From Globomyces pollinis-pini (taxonomy: Eukaryota; Chytridiomycota; Chytridiomycetes; Rhizophydiales; Globomycetaceae): 61,642 bases of DNA. The first letter of the stretch is position 1. Every line of letters begins with the position of its first letter. Shown piece by piece: positions 12,230 to 20,817 of this stretch. The position numbers and the translations under genes were made by a program. The stretch lies in assembly GCA_025399215.1 (NCBI GenBank), contig MU621177.1, positions 1-61,642 of the forward strand, given 5' to 3'. The notes under the pieces were generated by a model. That model was not told the origin of the DNA and searched no databases. It saw only the letters and a list, made by a program, of their open reading frames with translations.

Positions 12230-12622
12230 ACGTTCCTGATAATCAATCTTTTTCTCATCCAAACATTTTCACTTAAAACAGACGCGAATTATGAATACAA
12301 ATTTATATAATCAATCATATTCTTACTTGGGTAATCGTAAATGACTTTAATTTTGAATAGAATCTCATTCTATCGGTTATTACATACAGGTATCACTCAA
12401 ATTTAACTCAAAATACAATAGGATGCCATGTATCAAATCAATCTAAAAAAGCCAACCAAACCATTAATTTTTCTTCAACAATAGTTTGATTTCAACATTT
12501 AATAATTAGTTTTCATAAAATTAGCGAAGGAGATCATATACTCGGTAGAGAATATGAACATATTGTAGCAACAACTTGGAATCGAACGTGTTTGATAAAC
12601 AAATTAAATAACATCATTCACA
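12230..12622. other. Intergenic spacer
   Basis: About 390 bp, very AT-rich, between the PAQR stop and the next start. No supported gene, RNA or repeat seen. Confidence 0.5.
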
Positions 12623-13247
12623 ATGGTAATAACATCCTTCATATTCATCAAATACCTACAAATTACTTTATTATAAAAAATAGAAATTTAATCAAATAGA
12701 AAAGTATAGAATTTCAGATATTCACCAATTGGCGGAATTGATATGCCCAGATATCCCTGTTCAACTTTTCATTCAAGTAGGCTACCTTGCAATGTACAAA
12801 AGTACACAGAAGGTATACGATCTGACCTTGGATAGCAAAGATATTCTTCATGAAACTATCGATTTGGGAATCTTTGGTCCTACATTCAAGGCTTATTTTA
12901 TAAACAAAGGTTAAAGATATAATCTCATCTAATAGAGCAGGTAAAGAGTCAAACTACTGATATTAAGGTACATCAATACAGGATTAATCAAAGATTTCTT
13001 TGAGAATTTATTAAGATACATGACATCTTTGGATCAAGATTCAATGCAAGTATCAGCTACCATTGTACATACCATACAATCAATCCAATCCACAGCCTTA
13101 GAGTGTCTTTCGGAGCAAATTATTATCCAGATGGTACAAAATACATCACAGAAAATTGGGTTATTAGAAACTGAACATTCGTTGAAAATCAGCTTATTTT
13201 ACCTTGATATTGCTTGTAAGATGATTGATGTTATTCGTTCAACTTAA
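12623..13247 (+). CDS. Unrecognised 164-residue helical protein
   Basis: I do not recognise the family. The model is ATG (12623-12625), then a 58-nt intron directly after the start codon, then KFNQIEKYRISDIHQLAELI. Next come PDIPVQLFIQVGYLAMYKS and DLGIFGPTFKAYFINKG, a second intron (12910-12981), and LIKDFFENLLRYMTSLDQDS to the end at DIACKMIDVIRST. The three exons (3 + 226 + 266 nt) sum to a multiple of three. The sequence is predicted mostly alpha-helical, without a signal peptide or clear membrane segment. The placement of an intron immediately after ATG matches the early introns of SEC16 and UBE2H in this window. The second intron contains an internal AG|GT junction and may be a two-unit array. 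Confidence 0.6.
12910..12981 (+). other. Probable two-unit intron array
   Basis: This 72-nt intron has a first unit of 31 nt (12910-12940, GTTAAAG...GAGCAG, with ATCTAAT as branch site), immediately followed by GTAAAG at 12941. The remainder ends CAG at 12981 and also holds a possible AG|GT at 12967/12968. Removing the whole block joins NKG to LIKDFF in frame. Confidence 0.5.
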
Positions 13248-13953
13248 AAGTATAATATAGTCCATAGTTTTGTAGTTCCGACCATATCTGAGTATAAACA
13301 GTAAGCATTACGTCTCAATTATTATAACGCAATTTACGGAACGAGTTAAAAACCAACACGAATTTGTGGTCAACAGACCAACCAATAACCACACTACTAC
13401 GAAGGGAAATGGCTTGTCAAAGGGAATACCACCAGCCGAGAAAAAGACGGATACTGAAAGATCGAACATCTTAAAGTTCTTTAAGAACGAAACATGATAT
13501 GACACGATTATGGGTTTTAATACCAATTAGGAAACTCCCCACCCCAGATCTTTTCAATGATGGCCTTTACGCTAACCACATGGACCATTAAAGAAACTCC
13601 CCACGGTTAAAGTAACATTCAAATGCATATGCTCAACAGAGTTAGTTTAGACGGTAGAATATGTCACAAAGCATGCATTACTTCGGTTCCGCAATACATA
13701 AACTAGTTGTAGCTAAATGAGACTACAGTAAACTTCGGCAATTGGCAACCACTATTATATATCCTAAACAACTATTGGTTGACAGTAAAACCCCCTAACC
13801 ACTCGCCGGTAGGAGGAACCCCAGCCCCTCATTTGCACTACCACCATACATCAGGTGATCTGATTGTCGAAAATAAAAACGGGTTTTCCAACCTGAGAAA
13901 TTAGTATAAATAATGATTAATGTTCATTCTAAACCAAACTCATTTTAACTTCA
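13248..13953. other. Intergenic region upstream of first secreted Cys-rich gene
   Basis: About 700 bp. No convincing gene. AAACTCCCCAC occurs twice (near 13530 and 13592). The 3' end holds the TATA box of the first secreted-protein gene (TATAAAT at 13905-13911). Confidence 0.5.
13905..13911 (+). promoter_or_regulatory. TATA box of Cys-rich paralogue 1
   Basis: TATAAAT, 43 bp from its last base to the start codon. It lacks the AAGCGTGAT motif found just downstream of the TATA boxes in paralogues 2-4. Confidence 0.6.
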
Positions 13954-14433
13954 ATGCTCTTCATTACTCTTTTCGCGTTATTCACTAGCTTAGTCTCTGC
14001 TGCTTTACAATCTCAAATTCCAGCCTATGACGCATGTCCATCTGGTTATACTACCTTCCCTTTGACATGCACCCGTGGTTGTGGAGTTACTGTAACCAAA
14101 AGCTGGGGATGTATTGGATGTACCGGAGGCCGTAAAGGATGCCACAATGATTGTTATCGTAATGAAATCATTGATTGTTTCAATCATCCTGCCAGCACCA
14201 TTGAGCGTAAACCAAGATGCCCATCAGACTATACTTTCGCAGCTGGTTTATGTTACAAATGTGCTAACCCTGCCGGATTTACCAAGTGTATCACTGCTGC
14301 TATGGCTGGTGGAGCAGCTCCAGCTATTGCTGCATGTGCATTAGCAGGAGCAGAAACTCTTGGTGTAACCTGTGCAGTTAGTGCTTTAGCTATTGGTGGT
14401 GCTGCAGCTGGATGTGTTATTTCAGAATGTTAG
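13954..14433 (+). CDS. Secreted 16-cysteine protein, paralogue 1
   Basis: This is a 159-residue protein of a family I do not recognise. The first 16 residues (MLFITLFALFTSLVSA) look like a signal peptide with cleavage after SA. The mature part has a polar Cys-rich region (about residues 28-113) with two related motifs, CPSGYTTFPLTC and CPSDYTFAAGLC, separated by a segment with RGC, WGCIGC, GCHNDCYRNEIIDC. A hydrophobic Ala/Gly-rich C-terminus (about 114-159) follows, with four more cysteines and ending SALAIGGAAAGCVISEC. There are 16 cysteines in total, enough for eight disulphides. No introns. The 3'UTR shares TAGTTCAAATAGACAATA with paralogues 3 and 4. It is the most divergent full-length copy and is separated from the others by the BI-1 gene. 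A role as an effector, defence peptide or membrane-active protein is possible but is inference only. Confidence 0.85.
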   Translation: MLFITLFALFTSLVSAALQSQIPAYDACPSGYTTFPLTCTRGCGVTVTKSWGCIGCTGGRKGCHNDCYRNEIIDCFNHPASTIERKPRCPSDYTFAAGLCYKCANPAGFTKCITAAMAGGAAPAIAACALAGAETLGVTCAVSALAIGGAAAGCVISEC

Positions 14434-14785
14434 TTCAAATAGACAATACACTTTTTAAATTTATTATTGTTTTGCTAATGGTGAGAGTGAATTAGTGAGT
14501 AATAATAATTCAGGCATGCTACATATACATAATTGTTACCTCAGTGATTCATAATTTGCGATTCAGAATAATGGTTGGCCCAGACCCCGAAGTAAACCCA
14601 TGTTCTGGGGCCTGTGGGAATGGTGATTTGCTTCATCTTTATTTCCTAATGTATGATAATGGTGATACCGTTTAGCCTTTGAAGATAATTATTATTATGG
14701 AAATGCACTTAAACAGACCATGATATATCAATTTACTATACAAAAAGCCAGAGATTTATTGAATTCAAATGAAGCCAAATTAAAA
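14434..14785. other. Intergenic: converging 3' ends
   Basis: About 350 bp between the end of secreted paralogue 1 and the end of the BI-1-like gene on the other strand. No gene seen. Confidence 0.5.
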
Positions 14786-15580
14786 TCAACGACGTTTCTT
14801 GTTCTTCTTTTCTTCTTCTGTCTCTTTCTTTTTCATCAACAAGACCATAAGACGAACAAACAAAGCGACCAAGTCAATATACAATTCCATCGTGTGTCGC
14901 ATGTACAATTTGGAACCTTGTTCGAATTTCATAATCATCACTTGTGTATCGTATATAACGTACATGGAAAATACTGCTAATCCAAGGTAAAGCTCAAGAG
15001 AGAACATTGTGCTTGATTGGAATATGAACCGATTGGCAAATGAGAGCCAAAATAGAGATGAAATAGAAGTAGACAAGAATCCTACAATTAGTTTTATCTT
15101 TGCATACCAGTGATATAAAGACTTTGACGATTCACACTGTACATGACTGAAAGAGAGAAACTAATGAAAACCAAAGCAGTGGATACCAAGGCAGTAAAAA
15201 TAATAGATGAATCCATGTCAATAGCCAATGATATCAAAGGAGCCAATGAGAACCCTTTAAGGGCAGCAAAACCATATAATAAATATTGTGCAGTATCTTT
15301 GCTGGTAATTTCATCAGTCATTGCAAAAGCAGCTAAAATTAAATATTGATTGGATACCTAAACAGATCAAAGCAGCCAAAGAAGTAAGAGTATAGTTGAA
15401 AGAGACCAAACCAATGATATCCAAGTAACAAGTGAAGGCAGAAATTGCCAACATCACTGCCATATTTGTATAAACTTTCTTTAAATGAGATTTGACAGAG
15501 GGAGTGAGGTTTAACTTCAAATTATCCCAACTCATTGAGTTTAAATTTGAAGGCATAAACTGTTCGAATATGTTTGACAT
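14786..15580 (-). CDS. Bax inhibitor-1 (TMBIM6-like) membrane protein
   Basis: BI-1 proteins are ER-membrane, six/seven-helix proteins that act as Ca2+ leak channels and suppress cell death. The minus-strand exons give MSNIFEQFMPSNLNSMSWDN, LTPSVKSHLKKVYTNMAVML and hydrophobic helices AALICLGAAFAMT, LLYGFAALKGFSLAPLISLA, IIFTALVSTALVFISFSLSV, MFSLELYLGLAVFSMYVIYD. The C-terminal signature is YDTQVMIMKFEQG...HTMELYIDLVALFVRLMVLL, ending in a Lys/Glu-rich tail (KKKETEEEKKNKKRR), which is typical of TMBIM6. Two introns, 25 nt (near 15357-15333) and about 26 nt (near 15109-15084), keep the frame. It lies between secreted-protein paralogues 1 and 2 on the opposite strand. Confidence 0.88.
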
Positions 15581-16567
15581 TTTTGAGGTAAGTGATTCGA
15601 ATGTAAAATTTCACTCTTATGAAAATGTGGACCAATCAAATGTCGACCAGTCAGGGGTTGAAAAACACAAGAGTGACTCATGAACAGTAAGAACTCTCTA
15701 GAATTAGACGGAAAATTCTATAGGCAATCGATATAATTAGGTGGTTGTTGTGGTTGTTTATGAGAGAAACTCTTAGTCTGTGTTTTAACCATTTTGAAGG
15801 GAATTCAAAATATTCACTTGCTGAATATTTGGGTTGATTGTAATGTCGTTACTGGCTACTTGCGAATTTTTGTAGATCTATGTCAATTTTTATCAGATAT
15901 ACCACTGTAGCAGCATTGTTCTTTGTTTTTAGCAGGATCTTGAGTTATCAATTTCTGCTTCTCTAAAAGACCGCTTTCTACTGTACATACCAATGTAAGT
16001 TACACATCTTGTGTTGGAATTTATTATCCTATTAGTGTTTTATTCATCAGAGCTACTACAGCCGGTTGAATTCCAATTCTAAATAATGCAATCGATAAAC
16101 TTCACAATGAAATTTCTTTTATAGGGAGACAATTTCGTCCGATTCGCTAATCGTATGATCCCTGATGTGACTGAGTCTGACCTCCTCACACAAACATTAA
16201 ATCAATATTTGTACCAACGCAAGTCATTTTAGCAAATGGGTTTAGAGCTCATTTTTGGTGAATGTGTGTGGCAACAAACAAATGGTGATTTCAACATCGA
16301 TAAACACTAACTTTTGGTCGCGTTTCAACTGGATCGTTCAAATATAACCCATTGCAGAATACTGTCAATCTCCCAATAGCATATACGCTGCTTTTTGTAA
16401 TATGAAAATGCCAACTGTTTCAACAAAAGGTCTGGTAAGTTGAGCTCAAAAGTCACACTATCTTATAGCCGATTATGTTTCGATTGTATTATTAAAAAGC
16501 CCAAGGTAATTAATATAAATGAAGCGTGATAATAAGTTCATCCTGTACTAAATCTAATTAACCTTCA
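15581..16567. other. Intergenic region upstream of Cys-rich paralogue 2
   Basis: Nearly 1 kb. No supported gene. The 3' part contains segments also present upstream of paralogues 3 and 4 (for example the TTTTGGTGAATGTGTGTGGC-like stretch near 16251 and AAGCCCAAGGTAATTAATA near 16497), showing that the duplicated unit includes upstream DNA. Confidence 0.5.
16514..16530 (+). promoter_or_regulatory. TATA box plus GCGTGAT motif of paralogue 2
   Basis: TATAAAT at 16514-16520, followed one base later by GAAGCGTGAT (16521-16530). The same pair occurs upstream of paralogues 3 and 4 at the same spacing, so this is a shared core promoter. Confidence 0.65.
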
Positions 16568-17041
16568 ATGCTCTTCTTTACTCTTTTCCTTTTGGGTACA
16601 GGCTTTGGTGCACTGCAATCTCAAATCCCTGTCTACGATGCATGACCATCTGATTATACTACCTTTCCTTTGACATGTACCCGTGGTTGTGGAATTACCG
16701 CAACGAGAAGCTGGGGATGTATTGGATGTACTGAAGGTCGTTCAAGTTGTCACAATGACTGCTACCGTAATGAAATCATTGATTGTTTCAATCATCCTGC
16801 CAACACTATTCAACGTGCACCAAAGTGTCCATCCGACCATACTTTTGCAGCCGGCTTATGTTACAAGTGTGATAACCCGGATGGATTCAAAAAATGTATT
16901 GTTACTGCTATGGCCTATGGAGCAGCTCCAGCTATTGCTGCGTGTGCATTTGCGGGAGCAGAAACTCTTGGTGTGACTTGTGCAATCAGTGCCTTGGCTA
17001 TTGGTGGTGCAGCAGCCGGATGTGTTATCTCCGAATGTTAA
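16568..17041 (+). pseudogene. Secreted Cys-rich paralogue 2 with in-frame TGA at a conserved Cys codon
   Basis: This copy is homologous to the neighbouring 159-residue proteins over its whole length. Starting at the equivalent ATG, codon 26 is TGA (16643-16645), exactly where the other three copies have a cysteine codon (in the CPS-x-YT motif). The remaining 131 codons are intact with no frameshift, and all the other cysteines are kept. The signal-peptide region is altered (MLFFTLFLLGTGFGALQ, two codons shorter) but still hydrophobic. TATA box, GCGTGAT motif and AATAAA-like 3' region are present. The simplest reading is a recent nonsense mutation (TGT/TGC to TGA). A selenocysteine codon is the alternative, but I see no clear SECIS element in the short 3' region, and TGA is used as an ordinary stop by the isochorismatase-like gene at 26791. 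Confidence 0.75.
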
Positions 17042-17874
17042 TTCAAATTGATGTAATTTCCAATTGTTATTCCATATAGAAAATAAAATTTTATACCGTA
17101 TTTAATGTTGCAGTTTTTCACAACCAGCAAAAGTATACAATAAAAATCCGAATTTCCTCCAAAAATACCGCGTTGTTTGGAGCAGTATTAGGTATCGTTA
17201 AAAACCAAGAAGACTATAACTGTCTGCATAAGTATGCAACTGGGTTTTTACTACCGTTTCAAACACTCTGTGATTGCCTGTTATATTTCAGTATGGTGGT
17301 ATCTATTGCTAATCAGCCTATAATTTAATATCTACTCGATATATTATGAAGAGTATCCCTTTGATTTCCACTTACTGATACAGGCACTGCATAATTTCAT
17401 TGAATATAGCATTCAAATTCTGAAGAGTTTAATAACCCTCTTTAAAATCTTCTTGAAAGTTGATTGATTCTGCCAATGCAAGGCGTGTTTCAACTCAATT
17501 CTTTAGGAAATGGGTCTCATCAATGGTGTTTCTCATTTTTGGTAAATGTGTGGCAACCACATTGCAGCATTGGTGTGATTTCACCACCAATACCATAAAT
17601 ACCAACTAGTCATTGTATTCAAACTTTCTCCTTCAAACGCAAAACATCACCAACATGTCTGCACTCGTTCGGAAACGTATCACTGATTTGTACATTGGAT
17701 TAGAAAAGCATGTGTTTCAACTACGCAACTCAAAGTCACAATCTGTACCACCACTTTGTATCAGATGATGGTTTAATCTTCCAACCGGGTTTTGTACTTC
17801 AGAGAAGCCCACGCTAATTACTATAAATAAAGCGTGATAAGAGACTCCTGTTTAACAAACCAACTTTCACTTCC
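17042..17874. other. Intergenic region upstream of Cys-rich paralogue 3
   Basis: About 830 bp, no gene seen. Contains diverged copies of the upstream part of the duplicated unit (GGTAAATGTGTGGCAACCAC near 17549; CAGATGATGGTTTAATCTTC near 17762). Confidence 0.5.
17822..17838 (+). promoter_or_regulatory. TATA box plus GCGTGAT motif of paralogue 3
   Basis: CTATAAATAAAGCGTGATAA; the TATA box is at 17822-17828 and the start codon is 46 bp further on. Confidence 0.65.
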
Positions 17875-18354
17875 ATGTTATTCATTTCTGTTTTCGCGTT
17901 ATTCTCTGGCTTAGTCTCTGCTGCCTTGCAATCTCAAATCCCTGTCTATGAAGAATGCCCATCTGATTATACTACCTTTCCTTTGACATGTACTCGTGGT
18001 TGTGGAATTACCGTAACCAGAAGCTGGGGATGTATTGGATGTACTGAAGGTCGTTGGGGTTGTCACAATGACTGCTACCGTAATGAAATCATTGATTGTT
18101 TCAATCATCCTGCCAACACCATTCAACGTGCACCAAAGTGTCCATCCGACTACACTTTCGCGGCTGGTTTATGTTACAAGTGTGATAATCCTGAGGGTTT
18201 CACCAAATGTATTGCTGCTTCCATGGCGTCTGGAGCAGCTCCAGCTATTGCAGGGTGTGCATTTGCGGGAGCAGAAACTCTTGGCGTGACTTGTGCAATC
18301 AGTGCCTTGGCTATTGGTGGTGCTGCAGCTGGATGTGTTATCTCTGAATGTTAG
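17875..18354 (+). CDS. Secreted 16-cysteine protein, paralogue 3
   Basis: 159 residues, intronless. Signal peptide MLFISVFALFSGLVSA, mature protein starting ALQSQIPVYEECPSDYTTF. It has the same 16-cysteine layout as paralogue 1: a polar Cys-rich part with CPSDYT repeated at about residues 28 and 90, then a hydrophobic Ala/Gly-rich C-terminus with Cys at four sites, ending CVISEC. It is almost identical in protein sequence to paralogue 4 (the visible difference is Ala versus Thr at the predicted cleavage region), so the 3/4 duplication is recent. The stop is followed by TTCATATAGACAATAAAA, probably including the polyadenylation signal. Confidence 0.87.
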   Translation: MLFISVFALFSGLVSAALQSQIPVYEECPSDYTTFPLTCTRGCGITVTRSWGCIGCTEGRWGCHNDCYRNEIIDCFNHPANTIQRAPKCPSDYTFAAGLCYKCDNPEGFTKCIAASMASGAAPAIAGCAFAGAETLGVTCAISALAIGGAAAGCVISEC

Positions 18355-19264
18355 TTCATATAGACAATAAAACTTTTAACCGTATTTTATGACTCACTAT
18401 CTATATCCAATAATTACACTGGTTTTAAATACTTTTTCCTTGGCTATAATTAACAAAGTATACGTGGGTTATTTTGAGATTGATGAACAGATTTCAATAG
18501 ATTCAACATATCACAAATCAATGAAACGTGCCCATTCAAGATATATGCAAAGTCAATCCTCAAAAACGGAAAGAATTTTTGCACTCTATTTAAGTAAGAA
18601 GTGACATTACAAAAATCGAAACTAGACATGTTCTTAACTAGTAATTTGATCAGTAGCACTTGGGTAATTTTGGGTTATGAGAATGCGAAACTGCTTTGAA
18701 GAACCCAAGACCTGATTAAAGCAAGCAATAGGAAAGCTGGCCAATGATTGACTCTTTAGTGTTGGGCAATTTGGTGAGATTCATTTTGTTCACACAAGAC
18801 ATCTCGATTTATTTCCATCTCAATGAATATTAAAGTAATGTTTCAACTGATCTATTCGAGTAATTGGGTTCAATAGCACGGTGGTTCAATTATTTTGGTG
18901 AATGTAGTGATCACATGTGATGTCTCTTCACACCAAACACAAAGATAGTTACCATCAATTACTGCATCAACTCTACAACAACCGTCATAAACAGGTAGCT
19001 TGTCAATAAACCATTTCGATTCACAATTTTACAAATCCATTGTTACAGAAGTTGCATTAAAGTGTGGTGTTACAAAAAAGCCCACCTTGCACAAGTTTTG
19101 TTTTTGGAGGTTTCAATCCTTAATTTGGTTGATTGTAATCCAATCAAACATCAGATGATGATTCAATTTCAAAGTTGGGGGTTTGTACTCAACGAGAGCC
19201 CAGGGGCATTCAATATAAATAAAGCGTGATGGATTCAAATGTCTTATCAATTCAAATTACTTCA
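18355..19264. other. Intergenic region upstream of Cys-rich paralogue 4
   Basis: About 900 bp. A 71-codon open frame at 18389 has no supporting features. The 3' half repeats elements found upstream of paralogue 3 (CAGATGATGATTCAATTTC near 19151; a GGGGGTTTGTACT...AGCCCA stretch near 19177-19200). Confidence 0.5.
19214..19230 (+). promoter_or_regulatory. TATA box plus GCGTGAT motif of paralogue 4
   Basis: AATATAAATAAAGCGTGATG; TATA box 19214-19220, motif ending 19230. The ATG at 19226 lies inside this motif and is therefore unlikely to be the start; the homologous start is at 19265. Confidence 0.65.
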
Positions 19265-19744
19265 ATGCTCTTCATTTCTGTTTTCGCGTTATTCTCTGGC
19301 TTAGTCTCTGCTACCTTGCAATCTCAAATCCCTGTCTATGAAGAATGCCCATCTGATTATACTACCTTTCCTTTGACATGTACTCGTGGTTGTGGAATTA
19401 CCGTAACCAGAAGCTGGGGATGTATTGGATGTACTGAAGGACGATGGGGTTGTCACAATGACTGCTACCGTAATGAAATCATTGATTGTTTCAATCACCC
19501 TGCCAACACCATTCAACGTGCACCAAAGTGTCCATCCGACTATACTTTCGCTGCTGGTTTATGTTACAAGTGTGATAATCCTGAGGGTTTCACCAAATGT
19601 ATTGCTGCTTCCATGGCGTCTGGAGCAGCTCCAGCTATTGCAGGGTGTGCATTTGCGGGAGCAGAAACTCTTGGCGTGACTTGTGCAATCAGTGCCTTGG
19701 CTATTGGTGGTGCTGCAGCCGGATGTGTCATCTCTGAATGTTAG
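19265..19744 (+). CDS. Secreted 16-cysteine protein, paralogue 4
   Basis: 159 residues, intronless, nearly identical to paralogue 3. Start chosen at 19265 because it aligns with the starts of the three other copies and gives a clean signal peptide (MLFISVFALFSGLVSA); an in-frame ATG at 19226 would add 13 residues but overlaps the shared promoter motif. The internal CPSDYT motif pair, 16 cysteines and hydrophobic C-terminal third are all kept. Most DNA differences from paralogue 3 are synonymous (for example GGTCGT to GGACGA in the EGRW codons), which argues for selection on the protein. The function is unknown to me. Confidence 0.87.
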   Translation: MLFISVFALFSGLVSATLQSQIPVYEECPSDYTTFPLTCTRGCGITVTRSWGCIGCTEGRWGCHNDCYRNEIIDCFNHPANTIQRAPKCPSDYTFAAGLCYKCDNPEGFTKCIAASMASGAAPAIAGCAFAGAETLGVTCAISALAIGGAAAGCVISEC

Positions 19745-20360
19745 TTCAAATAGACAATAAAATTCGTAAAATGAAATATCGTCATCGCCTTTTTACTTCA
19801 ACCATTCATTCCATCGTGAGTTTATGAAGTGATCTTGAGAAAATTATTTTAGATTTGTCTCCCATTACTCAATTGTACAGCAATTAGCAGTCTGATACAG
19901 TATTTAGGCACTTTGGTCTGCCCTTCCTACAGATCTTCTAAGTATAATGTCCAGTCAATCATTATCAGTTTAAACTTTTAGGGTTTTAGACTCTTATTGC
20001 AAATTCCTAATAAAAATGCGCTTCCATTTACTGGTATGCAAAATCTGTGGTTTAATCCTTGATTTACCGTCACTAGAGAGCACAAATTGTACTGAAAGTA
20101 CCCGCTATGTCACAACTTATAATGATTTACTTTCCAATGTATTCTGCTTACTTTTGTACAAGTATTATGAATCAATTTCCGTCTCTTAAACAAGAAACAA
20201 GCATTGAACATGACTATTCTCTCTCATTATATTTCAATAAATTAAGTATTAGCTAGATTCGAATTCCTAATCGTCTTGTTAATAGTCAACTTTTCCTCTG
20301 CAATTTTTTTTGATTTTTTTCATTGACAGTAAACCAAAGTAAAATCGATAATCTCTTAGA
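19745..20360. other. Intergenic spacer
   Basis: About 620 bp, AT-rich. No gene or RNA recognised. Confidence 0.5.
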
Positions 20361-20766
20361 ATGGCTGCATACCGTACCTTCCTTGGAACTAGAGTTTGGC
20401 CTGGAAACTATTTGAAATTGTACTTCCCTTTCATCATCACTGGAACTACATCTTTCTTCTTGTTTGCTAATGTTCATACAAAATTAATGAATGGTAAGTC
20501 CTTGTTTTGCTAATTTCTTTTCTAGGTTAGTTAATTACTTATTTATCTAATATTTTTAGGTATGTTGGGTTTTCACATCTAACTAAATATAGGTATTGAA
20601 CATTTATTCTAATTTCTTTTATAGCACCTGACGGTAAATGGGAACATATGATGTAAATGATTGGTTGATGTTGATTCTTTATAGGAGAAATGTTTCTGAA
20701 TCTACTGCTGCTCAAAAGAACAAAAATGATGCTGTGGATTATTATTTCAAAAAGGATAAGCATTAA
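20361..20766 (+). CDS. Small one-TM protein, possibly ATP synthase subunit J/i-like
   Basis: The spliced product is 80 residues from three exons (20361-20493, 20625-20652, 20685-20766; 243 nt including stop). It begins MAAYRTFLGTRVWPGNYLKL and has one hydrophobic helix (LYFPFIITGTTSFFLFANV). A short polar part APDGKWEHMMRNVSES follows, and it ends VDYYFKKDKH. The WP...PF..TG arrangement before a single helix recalls the small mitochondrial F1Fo-ATP synthase subunit J/i (Atp18-type), but similarity is weak and the assignment is tentative. The first intron is a four-unit array (see separate entry); the second is 32 nt. The protein is the shortest gene in the window, yet more than a third of its transcript is intron. 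Confidence 0.7.
20494..20624 (+). other. Four-unit intron array
   Basis: Four complete minimal introns lie head to tail with no exon between: 20494-20525 (32 nt), 20526-20559 (34), 20560-20592 (33) and 20593-20624 (32). Each begins GT (GTAAGT, GTTAGT, GTATGT, GTATTG), each ends TAG, and each has its own CTAAT/CTAAA branch-like site 7-17 nt before its AG. Removing exactly the whole block joins the codon split AATG|CACCTGAC in frame. Confidence 0.8.
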
Positions 20767-20817
20767 TCTGAAAGAGAATATATGTTTTCCATTGAATTTT
20801 GCATGATTGAATTAACC

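Noticed and set aside
16643..16645. Non-standard genetic code with TGA as Cys or Trp
   Set aside because: TGA ends the isochorismatase-like frame (26791-26793) at the expected place, and Cys and Trp are encoded normally elsewhere.
13954..19744. Assigning the Cys-rich family to halocin-like or other known antimicrobial peptides
   Set aside because: The hydrophobic Cys-containing tail is only superficially similar; no diagnostic motif was found.
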